From Rhodospirillales bacterium (GTDB lineage Bacteria; Pseudomonadota; Alphaproteobacteria; UBA828): a DNA stretch of 8,581 nucleotides. Position numbers and translations under genes: made by a program. The DNA is taken from NCBI GenBank assembly GCA_026712885.1, contig JAPOPO010000641.1, positions 1 to 8,581 on the forward strand, written 5' to 3'. Positions 1 to 5,463 of this stretch are shown here, piece by piece. Under the pieces are notes generated by a model that saw only the letters and a program-made list of their open reading frames with translations, was not told the DNA's origin and searched no databases. Position 1 is the first letter of the stretch. Each line of letters opens with the position of its first letter.

Positions 1-186
1 CGCGTCCAGCGCGCCGGCGAGATCGTGCATCTGGTCGCGGCCCATCTGGAGGACCTGACTCACTGGCTCGACCTGCTGACACCGGATGAGGGCACCGCGC
101 CGCGCGGCGGCAGGCGACTCGCTGCGTCTCCCTCGCGCCACCCGCGCAACCAGCGCGTGATCCCGAACTCCCGGGATTTCCGGTGA
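1..186 (+). CDS. dnaE2: Error-prone DNA polymerase DnaE2 (ImuC), C-terminal end only
   Basis: The open frame enters from the left edge and ends at TGA 184-186, leaving 61 residues. The visible part starts RVQRAGEIVHLVAAHLEDL, which resembles the end of the C-terminal OB-fold region of DnaE2, where an (H)(V/L)(I/V)A..L.DL stretch is typical. It finishes with a basic, low-complexity tail ending in SRDFR, and an arginine-rich tail ending SRDF(R/H) is usual for this family. DnaE2 is a second catalytic alpha subunit that works with ImuA and ImuB in SOS-induced mutagenic lesion bypass. No catalytic residue lies in the window and the imuAB genes would lie to the left, so the call rests on the tail alone. 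A replicative DnaE is less likely because of the tail. No hairpin with a T-run follows the stop. Confidence 0.7.
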   Translation, partial: RVQRAGEIVHLVAAHLEDLTHWLDLLTPDEGTAPRGGRRLAASPSRHPRNQRVIPNSRDFR

Positions 187-224
187 GGGTGGGCAGAGCC
201 AAGACGAGCGCCCTAAACATGCAC

Positions 225-253
225 TTGACACCATATGTGGTGAGAAACATAAA
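225..253 (+). promoter_or_regulatory. Sigma70-type promoter of the toxin-antitoxin operon
   Basis: A perfect TTGACA -35 box lies at 225-230. After 17 bases comes CATAAA at 248-253, which matches TATAAT at 4 of 6 positions. The -10 box abuts the first in-frame ATG (254), so the expected transcription start, about 6-8 bases further on, falls near the second in-frame ATG (260). This is a prediction by eye. A weaker -10 shifted by one base in either direction is possible. Confidence 0.55.
229..242. promoter_or_regulatory. Candidate operator: inverted repeat within promoter spacer
   Basis: CACCA at 229-233 and TGGTG at 238-242 are perfect inverted arms around TATG. The repeat starts in the last two bases of the -35 box and fills most of the spacer. 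A protein bound there would block RNA polymerase. XRE-type antitoxins usually repress their own operon by binding such palindromes, so the antitoxin encoded at 625-951 is the natural candidate. The arms are only 5 bp, so assignment as operator is inference. Confidence 0.45.
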
Positions 254-625
254 ATGTCGATGAGTTGGAAAGTGGAGTTCCACGACGAGTTCGTGCCGGA
301 GTTTCGAAGTCTGCACAAACGAGTACAGGACGAGGCCTACACAATAGCTAACCTGCTGGAACAATTCGGACCGCAACTCGGACGCCCTTGGGTAGACACG
401 TTGAAGGGGTCCCGACACACGAACATGAAGGAAATGCGGTTCAGCGCAGCGGATGGGGAATGGCGCATCGCCTTCGCCTTTGACCCGAAGCGCAGAGACA
501 TGCTTCTCGTCGCCGGCGACAAGTCGGGAAGCGGCGCTAGGCGGTTCTACCGCGCGCTCATCCGTAAAGCGGACCAGCGCTTCGACCATCACCTCGCGCG
601 CCTCGCGCAGGAAGGAGGATCGTGA
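254..625 (+). CDS. Type II toxin, HigB/RelE-like (phage-derived Gp49 family)
   Basis: A 123-residue basic protein of the Gp49-like HigB/RelE superfamily, whose members are generally ribosome-dependent mRNA endonucleases that stop translation until neutralised by their antitoxin. Family landmarks are seen in order: WKVEFHDEF near the N-terminus, the FGPQLGRPWVDTLKGSRH stretch (residues 38-55), MKEMRF (58-63), EWRIAFAFDP (69-78), LLVAGDKSG (84-92), and a C-terminal helix with FYRALIRKADQRFDHHL. The length is usual for the family. Two starts are possible. ATG 254 has only a weak GGTGAG 9 bases upstream. ATG 260 gives the N-terminus MSWKVEF and would fit a leaderless message from the promoter at 225-253. 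The stop shares one base with the antitoxin start, so this is a toxin-first operon. Hand-counted GC is 30/60 at 301-360 and 36/60 at 361-420, well below flanking genes (for example 45/60 at 4141-4200), which suggests horizontal acquisition. Confidence 0.88.
   Translation: MSMSWKVEFHDEFVPEFRSLHKRVQDEAYTIANLLEQFGPQLGRPWVDTLKGSRHTNMKEMRFSAADGEWRIAFAFDPKRRDMLLVAGDKSGSGARRFYRALIRKADQRFDHHLARLAQEGGS
613..618 (+). promoter_or_regulatory. Shine-Dalgarno site of the antitoxin gene
   Basis: AGGAGG lies inside the end of the toxin coding sequence, 6 bases before ATG 625. It is only 3 bases before the alternative GTG 622, so it favours ATG 625. It is the strongest ribosome site on the left side of the window, while the toxin has at best a weak one. 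That fits the need for more antitoxin than toxin. Confidence 0.7.
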
Positions 626-951
626 TGCCTGTAAGTCTGGAGACCATGATGGCGAAGCTCGACCCCGAGAGGCGGCGGCGGATCGAGGAGCGCGCGGCGG
701 AGCTCATCGCCGAGGAAATGACCCTGCGCGAGCTGCGCAAGGCGCGGCAACTAACGCAGGCGCGCGTCGCGGCCGAGCTCGGCATCAGCCAGGACGGCGT
801 CTCCCGGCTCGAGCAGCGCAGCGACCTTCTGCTCTCGACCTTGCGCAAGACCGTGGAGGCCATGGGGGGCAGCCTGTCGCTCATCGCGAAGTTCCCCGAC
901 CGCCCGCCCGTGGAGCTCGCGGGCATCGCTGAGAGCGACCCCCGCGACTGA
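625..951 (+). CDS. XRE-family antitoxin (HigA-like), partner of the upstream toxin
   Basis: A 108-residue helix-turn-helix protein that should bind and neutralise the toxin encoded immediately upstream and repress the shared promoter. The N-terminal part (about 11-32) is a charged helix rich in Arg and Glu (LDPERRRRIEERAAELIAEE). The Cro/C1-type HTH spans about residues 33-70, with LRKARQLTQARVAAELGIS followed by QDGVSRLEQRSDLLLSTL. The end (ETMGGSL-like VEAMGGSLSLIAKFPD, then PPVEL) is the usual tail of XRE antitoxins paired with Gp49-type toxins. ATG 625 is chosen because it sits 6 bases after AGGAGG and overlaps the toxin TGA by one base. GTG 622 would add one residue. GC content rises here compared with the toxin gene. 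The macrodomain gene begins 16 bases after the stop, so the transcript may continue into it. Confidence 0.88.
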   Translation: MPVSLETMMAKLDPERRRRIEERAAELIAEEMTLRELRKARQLTQARVAAELGISQDGVSRLEQRSDLLLSTLRKTVEAMGGSLSLIAKFPDRPPVELAGIAESDPRD

Positions 952-967
952 CGATCGGGGCGGCCAA

Positions 968-1492
968 GTGCACGAACGGGTTGAGGTCTTCGAGGGCGAT
1001 ATCACCACGCTCGCGGTCGATGCCATCGTCAACGCAGCCAACAACAGCCTGCTGGGCGGCGGCGGGGTCGACGGCGCCATACACCGAGGTGCCGGTCCTC
1101 GCCTGCTCGAGGAATGCCGCACGCTCGGCGGCTGCGAGACCGGGGATGCCAAGCTGACCGGCGCCTACGACCTGCCCGCCCGGTTCGTGATCCACACCGT
1201 CGGCCCCGTGTGGTATGGCGGCGGGCAGGGAGAGCCCGCGGTTCTGGCGCGCTGCTACCGCCGTTGCTACGAGATCGTGGGCGAGCAGGGGATCGCGTCG
1301 ATCGCGTTCCCGGCGATCAGCACGGGCGTCTACGGCTATCCGCTCGACCAGGCGACGCGCATCGCTGTCACCGAGACCCGCAATCACCTCGAAGGCGGCA
1401 GCAAGCTTCAGAGGGTCGTGTTCGCCTGCTTTGGCGCGGAGGCCGCCAGCGTGTACCGCGCCATGATCGACGACATCTTGGCCGGCGGGTAA
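968..1492 (+). CDS. Macrodomain protein, YmdB-type O-acetyl-ADP-ribose deacetylase
   Basis: A 174-residue single macrodomain. This class binds ADP-ribose and in its YmdB branch hydrolyses O-acetyl-ADP-ribose; related members remove ADP-ribose from proteins. Visible landmarks are GDIT (10-13), NAANNSLLGGGGVDGAIH (22-39), the CRTLGGCETGDAKLTGAY stretch (50-67), ARFVIHTVGP (71-80) and AISTGVYGYP (116-125). Asn25 and Asp35 fall at the positions of the catalytic pair described in E. coli YmdB, so the enzyme looks active. The start is GTG 968, which places GDIT at residue 10 as in the family. A GGGGCGG stretch 4 bases before it is a mediocre ribosome site. It lies 16 bases behind the antitoxin and could be read from the same promoter. 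It does not resemble DarG, which carries a further C-terminal domain, and no DarT-like gene is adjacent. Macrodomain genes of this type are common on chromosomes, so functional linkage to the toxin-antitoxin pair is unproven. Confidence 0.9.
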   Translation: MHERVEVFEGDITTLAVDAIVNAANNSLLGGGGVDGAIHRGAGPRLLEECRTLGGCETGDAKLTGAYDLPARFVIHTVGPVWYGGGQGEPAVLARCYRRCYEIVGEQGIASIAFPAISTGVYGYPLDQATRIAVTETRNHLEGGSKLQRVVFACFGAEAASVYRAMIDDILAGG

Positions 1493-1499
1493 TCGGTCG

Positions 1500-1548
1500 C
1501 GGCAAGCAGCGACACCCGGCAGCTGGCGAGCACCCGCGAGGCTTGCCG
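1500..1548. repeat. 8-bp inverted repeat after the macrodomain gene
   Basis: CGGCAAGC (1500-1507) and GCTTGCCG (1541-1548) are perfectly complementary with 33 bases between them. They sit just past the macrodomain stop, in the 120-base gap before the acyl-CoA dehydrogenase. The loop is long and there is no T-run, so a Rho-independent terminator is not supported. A long-range mRNA stem or a pair of binding half-sites is possible, and chance is also plausible. Confidence 0.3.
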
Positions 1549-1612
1549 TCTGCGCCTCCCGATGGTTCGTTAGGACCCCCAGGACAATCACCCATTTCCG
1601 GAAGCAGAGCCC

Positions 1613-2905
1613 ATGAACTTCGACACCGGCGACAAGGCGAAAGAGGTACGCGATCGCGTCGCGGCCTTCATGACGGCGCACGTCTACCCCAACGAGGAAG
1701 AAATGCTGGCGCAAGTCGACGACGGCGACCGCTGGCAGCCGATCCCGCTGCTCGAAGAGCTGAAGGCGAAGGCCAGGGCCGAAGGGCTGTGGAACCTGTT
1801 CCTGCCCGAGAGCGACTTGGGCGCCGGGCTCTCCAACCTCGACTACGCACCCGCCTGCGAGGAAATGGGGCGCTCCCTCTTCGCGCCCGAGGTCTTCAAT
1901 TGCTCGGCGCCCGATACCGGCAACATGGAGGTGCTGGTCCGCTACGGCACCGACGCGCAGCGCAAGGAGTGGCTGGAGCCGTTGCTCGCCGGCGAGATCC
2001 GTTCTGCCTTCGCCATGACCGAGGTCGAGGTCGCCTCCTCCGACGCGACCAATATCGAGACCCGGATCGAGCGCGACGGCGACGACTACGTCATCAACGG
2101 CCGCAAGTGGTGGACCTCGGGCGCGATGGACCCCCGCTGCCGCATCCTGATCGTGATGGGCAAGACCGACCCCGATAATCCCAGCCGCCACAAGCAGCAG
2201 TCGATGATCCTCGTGCCGCGGCCCTGGCCCGGCGTCACGGTGAAGCGCATGCTGCCGGTCTTCGGCTTCGACGATGCGCCGCACGGCCACGCCGAGGTGC
2301 TGTTCGACAACGTGCGCGTGCCGGCAGCGAACATGCTGCTGGGCGAGGGGCGGGGCTTCGAGATCGCCCAGGGGCGGCTCGGGCCGGGCCGCATCCACCA
2401 TTGCATGCGGCTGATCGGCGCGGCGGAGCGCGCGCTCGAACGCATGTGCCGGCGCACGCAGATGCGCGTCACCTTCGGCAGCCCGGTGGCGGATCGGACC
2501 GTGACGCAGGAGCGCATCGCCGAAGCCCGCATCATGATCGAGCAGTGCCGCCTGCTCACGCTCAAGGCCGCCTTCATGATGGACACGGTCGGCAACAAGA
2601 TCGCGCGCAAGGAGATTGCGATGATCAAGGTGGCCGCGCCCAACATGGCCTGCCAGGTGATCGACTGGGCGATGCAGGCCTTCGGCGGCGCGGGCATCAC
2701 GGCCGACTACGGCCTGGCCAAGGCATACGCCAACGCGCGGCTTCTGCGCCTCGCCGACGGGCCGGACGAGGTGCACCGCAACCAGATCGCCCGCCTCGAG
2801 CTCAAGCCCTACCGCAACACTGTGAGCGAGCGGGGCGCCAACGCCTTCGTGCCCCCGCTCGACGAGGAGTCGGGTCTCAGCACACGACCCCGACTCGTTG
2901 TCTAA
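1613..2905 (+). CDS. Acyl-CoA dehydrogenase, ACAD10/11-like
   Basis: A 430-residue FAD flavoprotein expected to introduce the alpha-beta double bond in an acyl-CoA thioester and pass electrons to ETF; the acyl chain cannot be told from sequence. The order is canonical: an N-terminal helical domain (about 1-125), then the FAD/substrate signature AFAMTEVEVASSDATNI (132-148), INGRKWWTSG (161-170), the beta domain to about 235, and the C-terminal helical domain with QGRLGPGRIHHCMR (253-266), AFGGAGIT (356-363) and LADGPDEVHRN (380-390). The RLGPGRIHH and LADGPDEVH forms are typical of the ACAD10/11 subgroup. Asp382 stands where medium-chain enzymes have their catalytic Glu in YEG. The usual Pro after TE is Val138 here. 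ATG 1613 is the start, with GGAAG 8 bases upstream. The 3' end overlaps the stop of the opposing gene. It has no same-strand partner gene nearby. Confidence 0.93.
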   Translation: MNFDTGDKAKEVRDRVAAFMTAHVYPNEEEMLAQVDDGDRWQPIPLLEELKAKARAEGLWNLFLPESDLGAGLSNLDYAPACEEMGRSLFAPEVFNCSAPDTGNMEVLVRYGTDAQRKEWLEPLLAGEIRSAFAMTEVEVASSDATNIETRIERDGDDYVINGRKWWTSGAMDPRCRILIVMGKTDPDNPSRHKQQSMILVPRPWPGVTVKRMLPVFGFDDAPHGHAEVLFDNVRVPAANMLLGEGRGFEIAQGRLGPGRIHHCMRLIGAAERALERMCRRTQMRVTFGSPVADRTVTQERIAEARIMIEQCRLLTLKAAFMMDTVGNKIARKEIAMIKVAAPNMACQVIDWAMQAFGGAGITADYGLAKAYANARLLRLADGPDEVHRNQIARLELKPYRNTVSERGANAFVPPLDEESGLSTRPRLVV

Positions 2906-3678
2906 GCAATGTGCGCGGGAGGTGCTGGTGGCGTCTCCGGCTCGCCGCCGAGCTCCCGCAGGATGGTGCTGAGCTCGTCTGCGGCGCGGGCGATCTCGTC
3001 CTCGTCGGTGCCGCGCAGGACCAGCGTCGTGCCGAAGTTGCCGTCGCGGACGAAGGGGTAGCTGCCGATCTCCAGCGTCGGGTAGCGCTCTTGCAGACCT
3101 TCTAGGCGGGCGGCCACGTCGCCCTCGCCCAGCAGCACCGCGATCTCGCGCGACTTGACCGTGCGCCCGCCCTTCAGCGTCGGTGCCACGCTCTCGAACA
3201 TCGCGCGCATCACCGCCGGGATGCCGGCCAGCACATGAACATTCTCCACCCGGAAGCCCGGTGCCCGGCTCACCGGGTTCTGGATCAGCGTGGCGCCCTC
3301 GGGCGTATGGGCCATGCGCATCCGCGCCTCGTTCAGCTCGCGGCCGGTGTCGCGGTAGAAGTCCTCGAGGATGCGCTTCGCCTCCGGGTGGATCCGGTAG
3401 GGCAGGTTGAAGGCCCGGGCGACGGCCTCGCTGGTGATGTCGTCGTGGGTGGGACCGATCCCGCCGGTGGTAAAGACGTAATTGTGCGACGCCCGCAGGG
3501 TATTCACCGCGGCGATGATGGCGCCCTCTTCGTCCCGCACCATGCGGACCTCGGCGAGCTGGATGCCGAGCGCGGTCAGCTGGCGGGCGAGATAGGCGAC
3601 GTTCACGTCCTTGGTCCGGCCCGAGAGGATCTCGTTACCGATGACGATGAGGGCGGCGGTGACGGCGGTATCAGACAT
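2902..3678 (-). CDS. CinA-type molybdopterin-binding domain protein (competence/damage-inducible protein A, N-terminal type)
   Basis: A 258-residue protein with a MoaB/MogA-like molybdopterin-binding fold of the CinA N-terminal family (COG1058). Motifs are IVIGNEILSG (11-20), TTGGIGPTHDDITSEA (70-85), the APGFRVENVHVLAGIP stretch (139-154) with the conserved GIP loop, and GSYPFV (205-210) in the C-terminal subdomain. Full-length CinA also has a C-terminal nicotinamide-mononucleotide deamidase (PncC) domain. It is absent here, and this short form is common in alphaproteobacteria. In full-length CinA this domain has been linked to ADP-ribose pyrophosphatase activity; whether that holds for the short form is unknown. 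The start at 3678 gives MSDTAVTAALIVIGNE, the family-like N-terminus. An upstream in-frame ATG at 3744 would add 22 unrelated residues. No strong ribosome site precedes 3678. The gene converges on the acyl-CoA dehydrogenase and diverges from sfsA. Confidence 0.9.
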   Translation of the reverse strand: MSDTAVTAALIVIGNEILSGRTKDVNVAYLARQLTALGIQLAEVRMVRDEEGAIIAAVNTLRASHNYVFTTGGIGPTHDDITSEAVARAFNLPYRIHPEAKRILEDFYRDTGRELNEARMRMAHTPEGATLIQNPVSRAPGFRVENVHVLAGIPAVMRAMFESVAPTLKGGRTVKSREIAVLLGEGDVAARLEGLQERYPTLEIGSYPFVRDGNFGTTLVLRGTDEDEIARAADELSTILRELGGEPETPPAPPAHIA

Positions 3679-3732
3679 GACGGTGAAGCTCGTTGATGCG
3701 CGTGAACGGATGCAACGTGGCGCAGAGCATAG

Positions 3733-3790
3733 AGGGGCGCGCACGGCGCGGCCACCGCACGATGGTCCGATGGGATGCTACCGCGCCCCT
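3733..3790. repeat. Perfect 9-bp inverted repeat between divergent genes
   Basis: AGGGGCGCG (3733-3741) and CGCGCCCCT (3782-3790) are exact reverse complements, 40 bases apart, in the 146-base gap between the CinA-type gene and sfsA. Each arm faces one of the two genes, so they could be paired protein-binding sites. In such GC-rich DNA a chance match is a real alternative, and no T-run supports a terminator. Confidence 0.3.
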
Positions 3791-3824
3791 TGAGTCGGCG
3801 GCGGCGTGCGGCTTATGAGACGGG

Positions 3825-4529
3825 ATGCGCTTCCCCCATTCTCTCCGCCGGGCGACACTGCTCAAGCGCTACAAGCGCTTCCTGAGCGATCACCGTTTGG
3901 ACGACGGCAGCACCGTCACCGCTCATGTCGCCAATCCCGGTGCGATGACGGGGCTCATCGGCGAAGGGCTGGAAACCTGGCTCTCACCCGCCGCAAACCC
4001 GAAGCGCAAGCTCCGCTACAGCTGGGAGATGGTGCGGGCCGATGCCGGGCTGGTGGGCGTCAACACGGGCTGGCCCAACCGGCTTGCCGAGGAGGCGATC
4101 ACTGGCGGTGCGATCCCGGCCCTTGCCGGCTACGAGACCGTTCGCCGCGAGGTCGCCTACGGCGCGGGCTCGCGCGTGGACTTGCTGCTGGAAGGGCCGG
4201 ACCGTCCGCCCTGCTACGTCGAGGTCAAGAACGTCCACCTGAAGCGTGGCCCGGCCGCCGAGTTCCCGGACAGCGTGACCGCGCGCGGCACGAAGCATCT
4301 GCGCGAGCTGGCGGCGGTGGCCGAGAGCGGCGCCCGCGCCGTCATGCTCTATATCGTCCAGCGCGAGGACTGCGACCGCTTCACGCTCGCCGCCGACATC
4401 GACCCGGCCTACGCCATGGCCTTCGCCGACGCGCGGGCGCGTGGGGTGGAGGCCCTCGCCTGCGCCTGCCGGCTGAGCACGGAGGGCATCGCCGTCGACC
4501 AGCCGCTCCCCATCGAAATTCCTGCTTAG
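3825..4529 (+). CDS. sfsA: DNA/RNA nuclease-fold protein SfsA
   Basis: A 234-residue SfsA. In E. coli the gene was named for stimulating maltose (sugar) fermentation when over-expressed. The protein combines an N-terminal OB-like nucleic-acid-binding part with a PD-(D/E)xK nuclease-like domain, and its cellular role is still unclear. The N-terminus, LRRATLLKRYKRFL (residues 7-20), closely follows the E. coli form. Next come TAHVANPGAMTGL (32-44), GVNTGWPNRL (78-87), then SRVDLLLEG (116-124) with Asp119, and CYVEVKNV (130-137) with Glu133 and Lys135, the presumed catalytic triad. FPDSVTARGTKHLREL (147-162) is the C-terminal signature. ATG 3825 is the first possible start, because an in-frame TGA stands at 3816-3818. 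No clear Shine-Dalgarno precedes it. It is the first gene of the run sfsA-map-radC, and map follows after 105 bases. Confidence 0.95.
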   Translation: MRFPHSLRRATLLKRYKRFLSDHRLDDGSTVTAHVANPGAMTGLIGEGLETWLSPAANPKRKLRYSWEMVRADAGLVGVNTGWPNRLAEEAITGGAIPALAGYETVRREVAYGAGSRVDLLLEGPDRPPCYVEVKNVHLKRGPAAEFPDSVTARGTKHLRELAAVAESGARAVMLYIVQREDCDRFTLAADIDPAYAMAFADARARGVEALACACRLSTEGIAVDQPLPIEIPA

Positions 4530-4541
4530 CCCCCACGTCTA

Positions 4542-4569
4542 TTGAACGTCCGGCGATACCGACTAGATT
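4542..4569 (+). promoter_or_regulatory. Candidate sigma70-type promoter for map-radC
   Basis: TTGAAC (4542-4547), a 16-base spacer and TAGATT (4564-4569) each match consensus at 4 of 6 positions. They lie just after the sfsA stop, with a leader of about 60 bases to the map start. The segment is noticeably less GC-rich than what follows. Support is moderate only, and map could also be read through from sfsA. Confidence 0.35.
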
Positions 4570-4580
4570 GTGGCCGGCGG

Positions 4581-4604
4581 GTGCGCCCTCCGCGGGCCGC
4601 GCAC
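4581..4604 (+). other. GC-rich hairpin in the map leader
   Basis: GTGCGC (4581-4586) pairs perfectly with GCGCAC (4599-4604) across a 12-base loop. An alternative inner stem, GCCC with GGGC, is also possible. It would lie near the 5' end of a transcript from the promoter at 4542-4569, ahead of the ribosome site at about 4625-4629. There is no T-run. A role in mRNA stability or attenuation is speculative. Confidence 0.3.
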
Positions 4605-4634
4605 GTCGCCTGAATTGAGTGAGCGAGGTCATCC

Positions 4635-5450
4635 GTGTCCACGGCCGGCGGTGCGCAAGTGATCGAGCGCAGCATCAAGACTCACGGCGCGGAAGAGTTC
4701 GCAGCGATGCGCAAGGCCGGACGCCTCGCGGCTGAGGTGCTGGATGCGCTGACGCCGATGGTCGAGCCCGGCGTCACCACCGACGCCCTCGATCAGTTCT
4801 GCCACGACTACATCATCGCCCACGGCGCAGTGCCGGCGCCGCTCGGCTACCGCGGGTACCCAAAGTCCATCTGCACCTCGGTCAATCACGTCGTCTGCCA
4901 CGGCATCCCCGGCGACAAGCGGCTGCAGAAGGGCGACATGCTCAATATCGACGTGACCGTCATCCTCGACGGCTGGCACGGGGACACGAGCCGCATGTTC
5001 TACGTCGGCCGGCCGAGCGTGAAGGCGCGCCGGTTGATCGACATCACCTACGAGGCGACGATGCGCGGCATCGCGGCGGTGCAGCCCGGCGCCCGGCTCG
5101 GCGATATCGGCCACGCAATCCAGAGCTATGCCGAGGGCGAGCGCTGCTCCGTGGTGCGCGATTTCTGCGGCCACGGCATCGGGCGAATCTTTCACGATGC
5201 GCCGAACGTGCTGCACTACGGCGAGCCCGGCACCGGCCCCCAGCTCAGGCCCGGCATGTTCTTCACCATCGAGCCGATGATCAATCTCGGCGGCTGGCAG
5301 GTGAAGCTGCTCAAGGACGGCTGGACCGCGGTGACCAAGGACCGCTCGCTCTCCGCCCAGTTCGAGCACACGGTTGGCGTCACCGAGGACGGTCACGAAA
5401 TCTTCACGCTCTCCCCCCTTGGGCTCACCAAGCCGCCCTACAATAGTTGA
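4635..5450 (+). CDS. map: Methionine aminopeptidase, type I
   Basis: A 271-residue cytoplasmic metalloprotease that removes the initiator methionine from new proteins. All five metal ligands of the pita-bread fold are visible: Asp106 in LNIDVT, Asp117 in HGDTSRMF, His180 in CGHGIG, Glu213 in TIEPM and Glu244 in FEHT. The substrate-binding histidine is His89 in VCHGIPG. There is no N-terminal zinc-finger extension, so this is the short bacterial type Ia, only slightly longer than the E. coli enzyme (264). The start is GTG 4635, preceded by GAGGT (4625-4629) with 5 bases between. It follows sfsA after 105 bases and precedes radC by 13, and the last stop base lies within the GAGGT ahead of radC. 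The protein is essential in bacteria that have a single copy; whether another copy exists cannot be seen here. Confidence 0.97.
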   Translation: MSTAGGAQVIERSIKTHGAEEFAAMRKAGRLAAEVLDALTPMVEPGVTTDALDQFCHDYIIAHGAVPAPLGYRGYPKSICTSVNHVVCHGIPGDKRLQKGDMLNIDVTVILDGWHGDTSRMFYVGRPSVKARRLIDITYEATMRGIAAVQPGARLGDIGHAIQSYAEGERCSVVRDFCGHGIGRIFHDAPNVLHYGEPGTGPQLRPGMFFTIEPMINLGGWQVKLLKDGWTAVTKDRSLSAQFEHTVGVTEDGHEIFTLSPLGLTKPPYNS

Positions 5451-5453
5451 GGT
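5449..5453 (+). promoter_or_regulatory. Shine-Dalgarno site of radC overlapping the map stop
   Basis: GAGGT begins inside the TGA stop of map (5448-5450) and lies 10 bases before GTG 5464. The spacing is slightly long. The overlap with the map stop suggests that ribosomes ending map re-initiate on radC, and it supports GTG 5464 over the upstream ATG 5374. Confidence 0.45.
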
Positions 5454-5463
5454 CGCCGCTGCC

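Noticed and set aside
968..1492. DarG-type antitoxin role for the macrodomain gene
   Set aside because: The protein ends with the macrodomain, without DarG's C-terminal part. The neighbouring toxin is a Gp49/RelE type, not a DarT ADP-ribosyltransferase.
1114..2178. Plus-strand 354-codon frame spanning the macrodomain end and the dehydrogenase start
   Set aside because: It is an out-of-frame shadow full of Arg and Pro. Both genes it overlaps have intact motifs in another frame.
881..2776. Very long minus-strand open frame (over 600 codons) opposite the macrodomain and acyl-CoA dehydrogenase genes
   Set aside because: Its translation is rich in Arg, His, Ala and Gly with no recognisable domain, and it lies wholly opposite two genes with clear family motifs. 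Such frames are normal in high-GC DNA.
3679..3744. 22-residue N-terminal extension of the CinA-type protein
   Set aside because: The extension is Arg/Ser/Cys-rich and unlike the family, whose conserved sequence begins right after the Met at 3678.
3790..3819. Possible leaderless promoter of sfsA (TTGAGT, 18 bases, TATGAG)
   Set aside because: Each box matches only 4 of 6 positions in a GC-rich gap, and I could not separate it from chance.
5374..5463. Upstream ATG start for radC
   Set aside because: It would overlap map by 77 bases and add 30 residues unlike RadC N-termini. GTG 5464 gives the family length.
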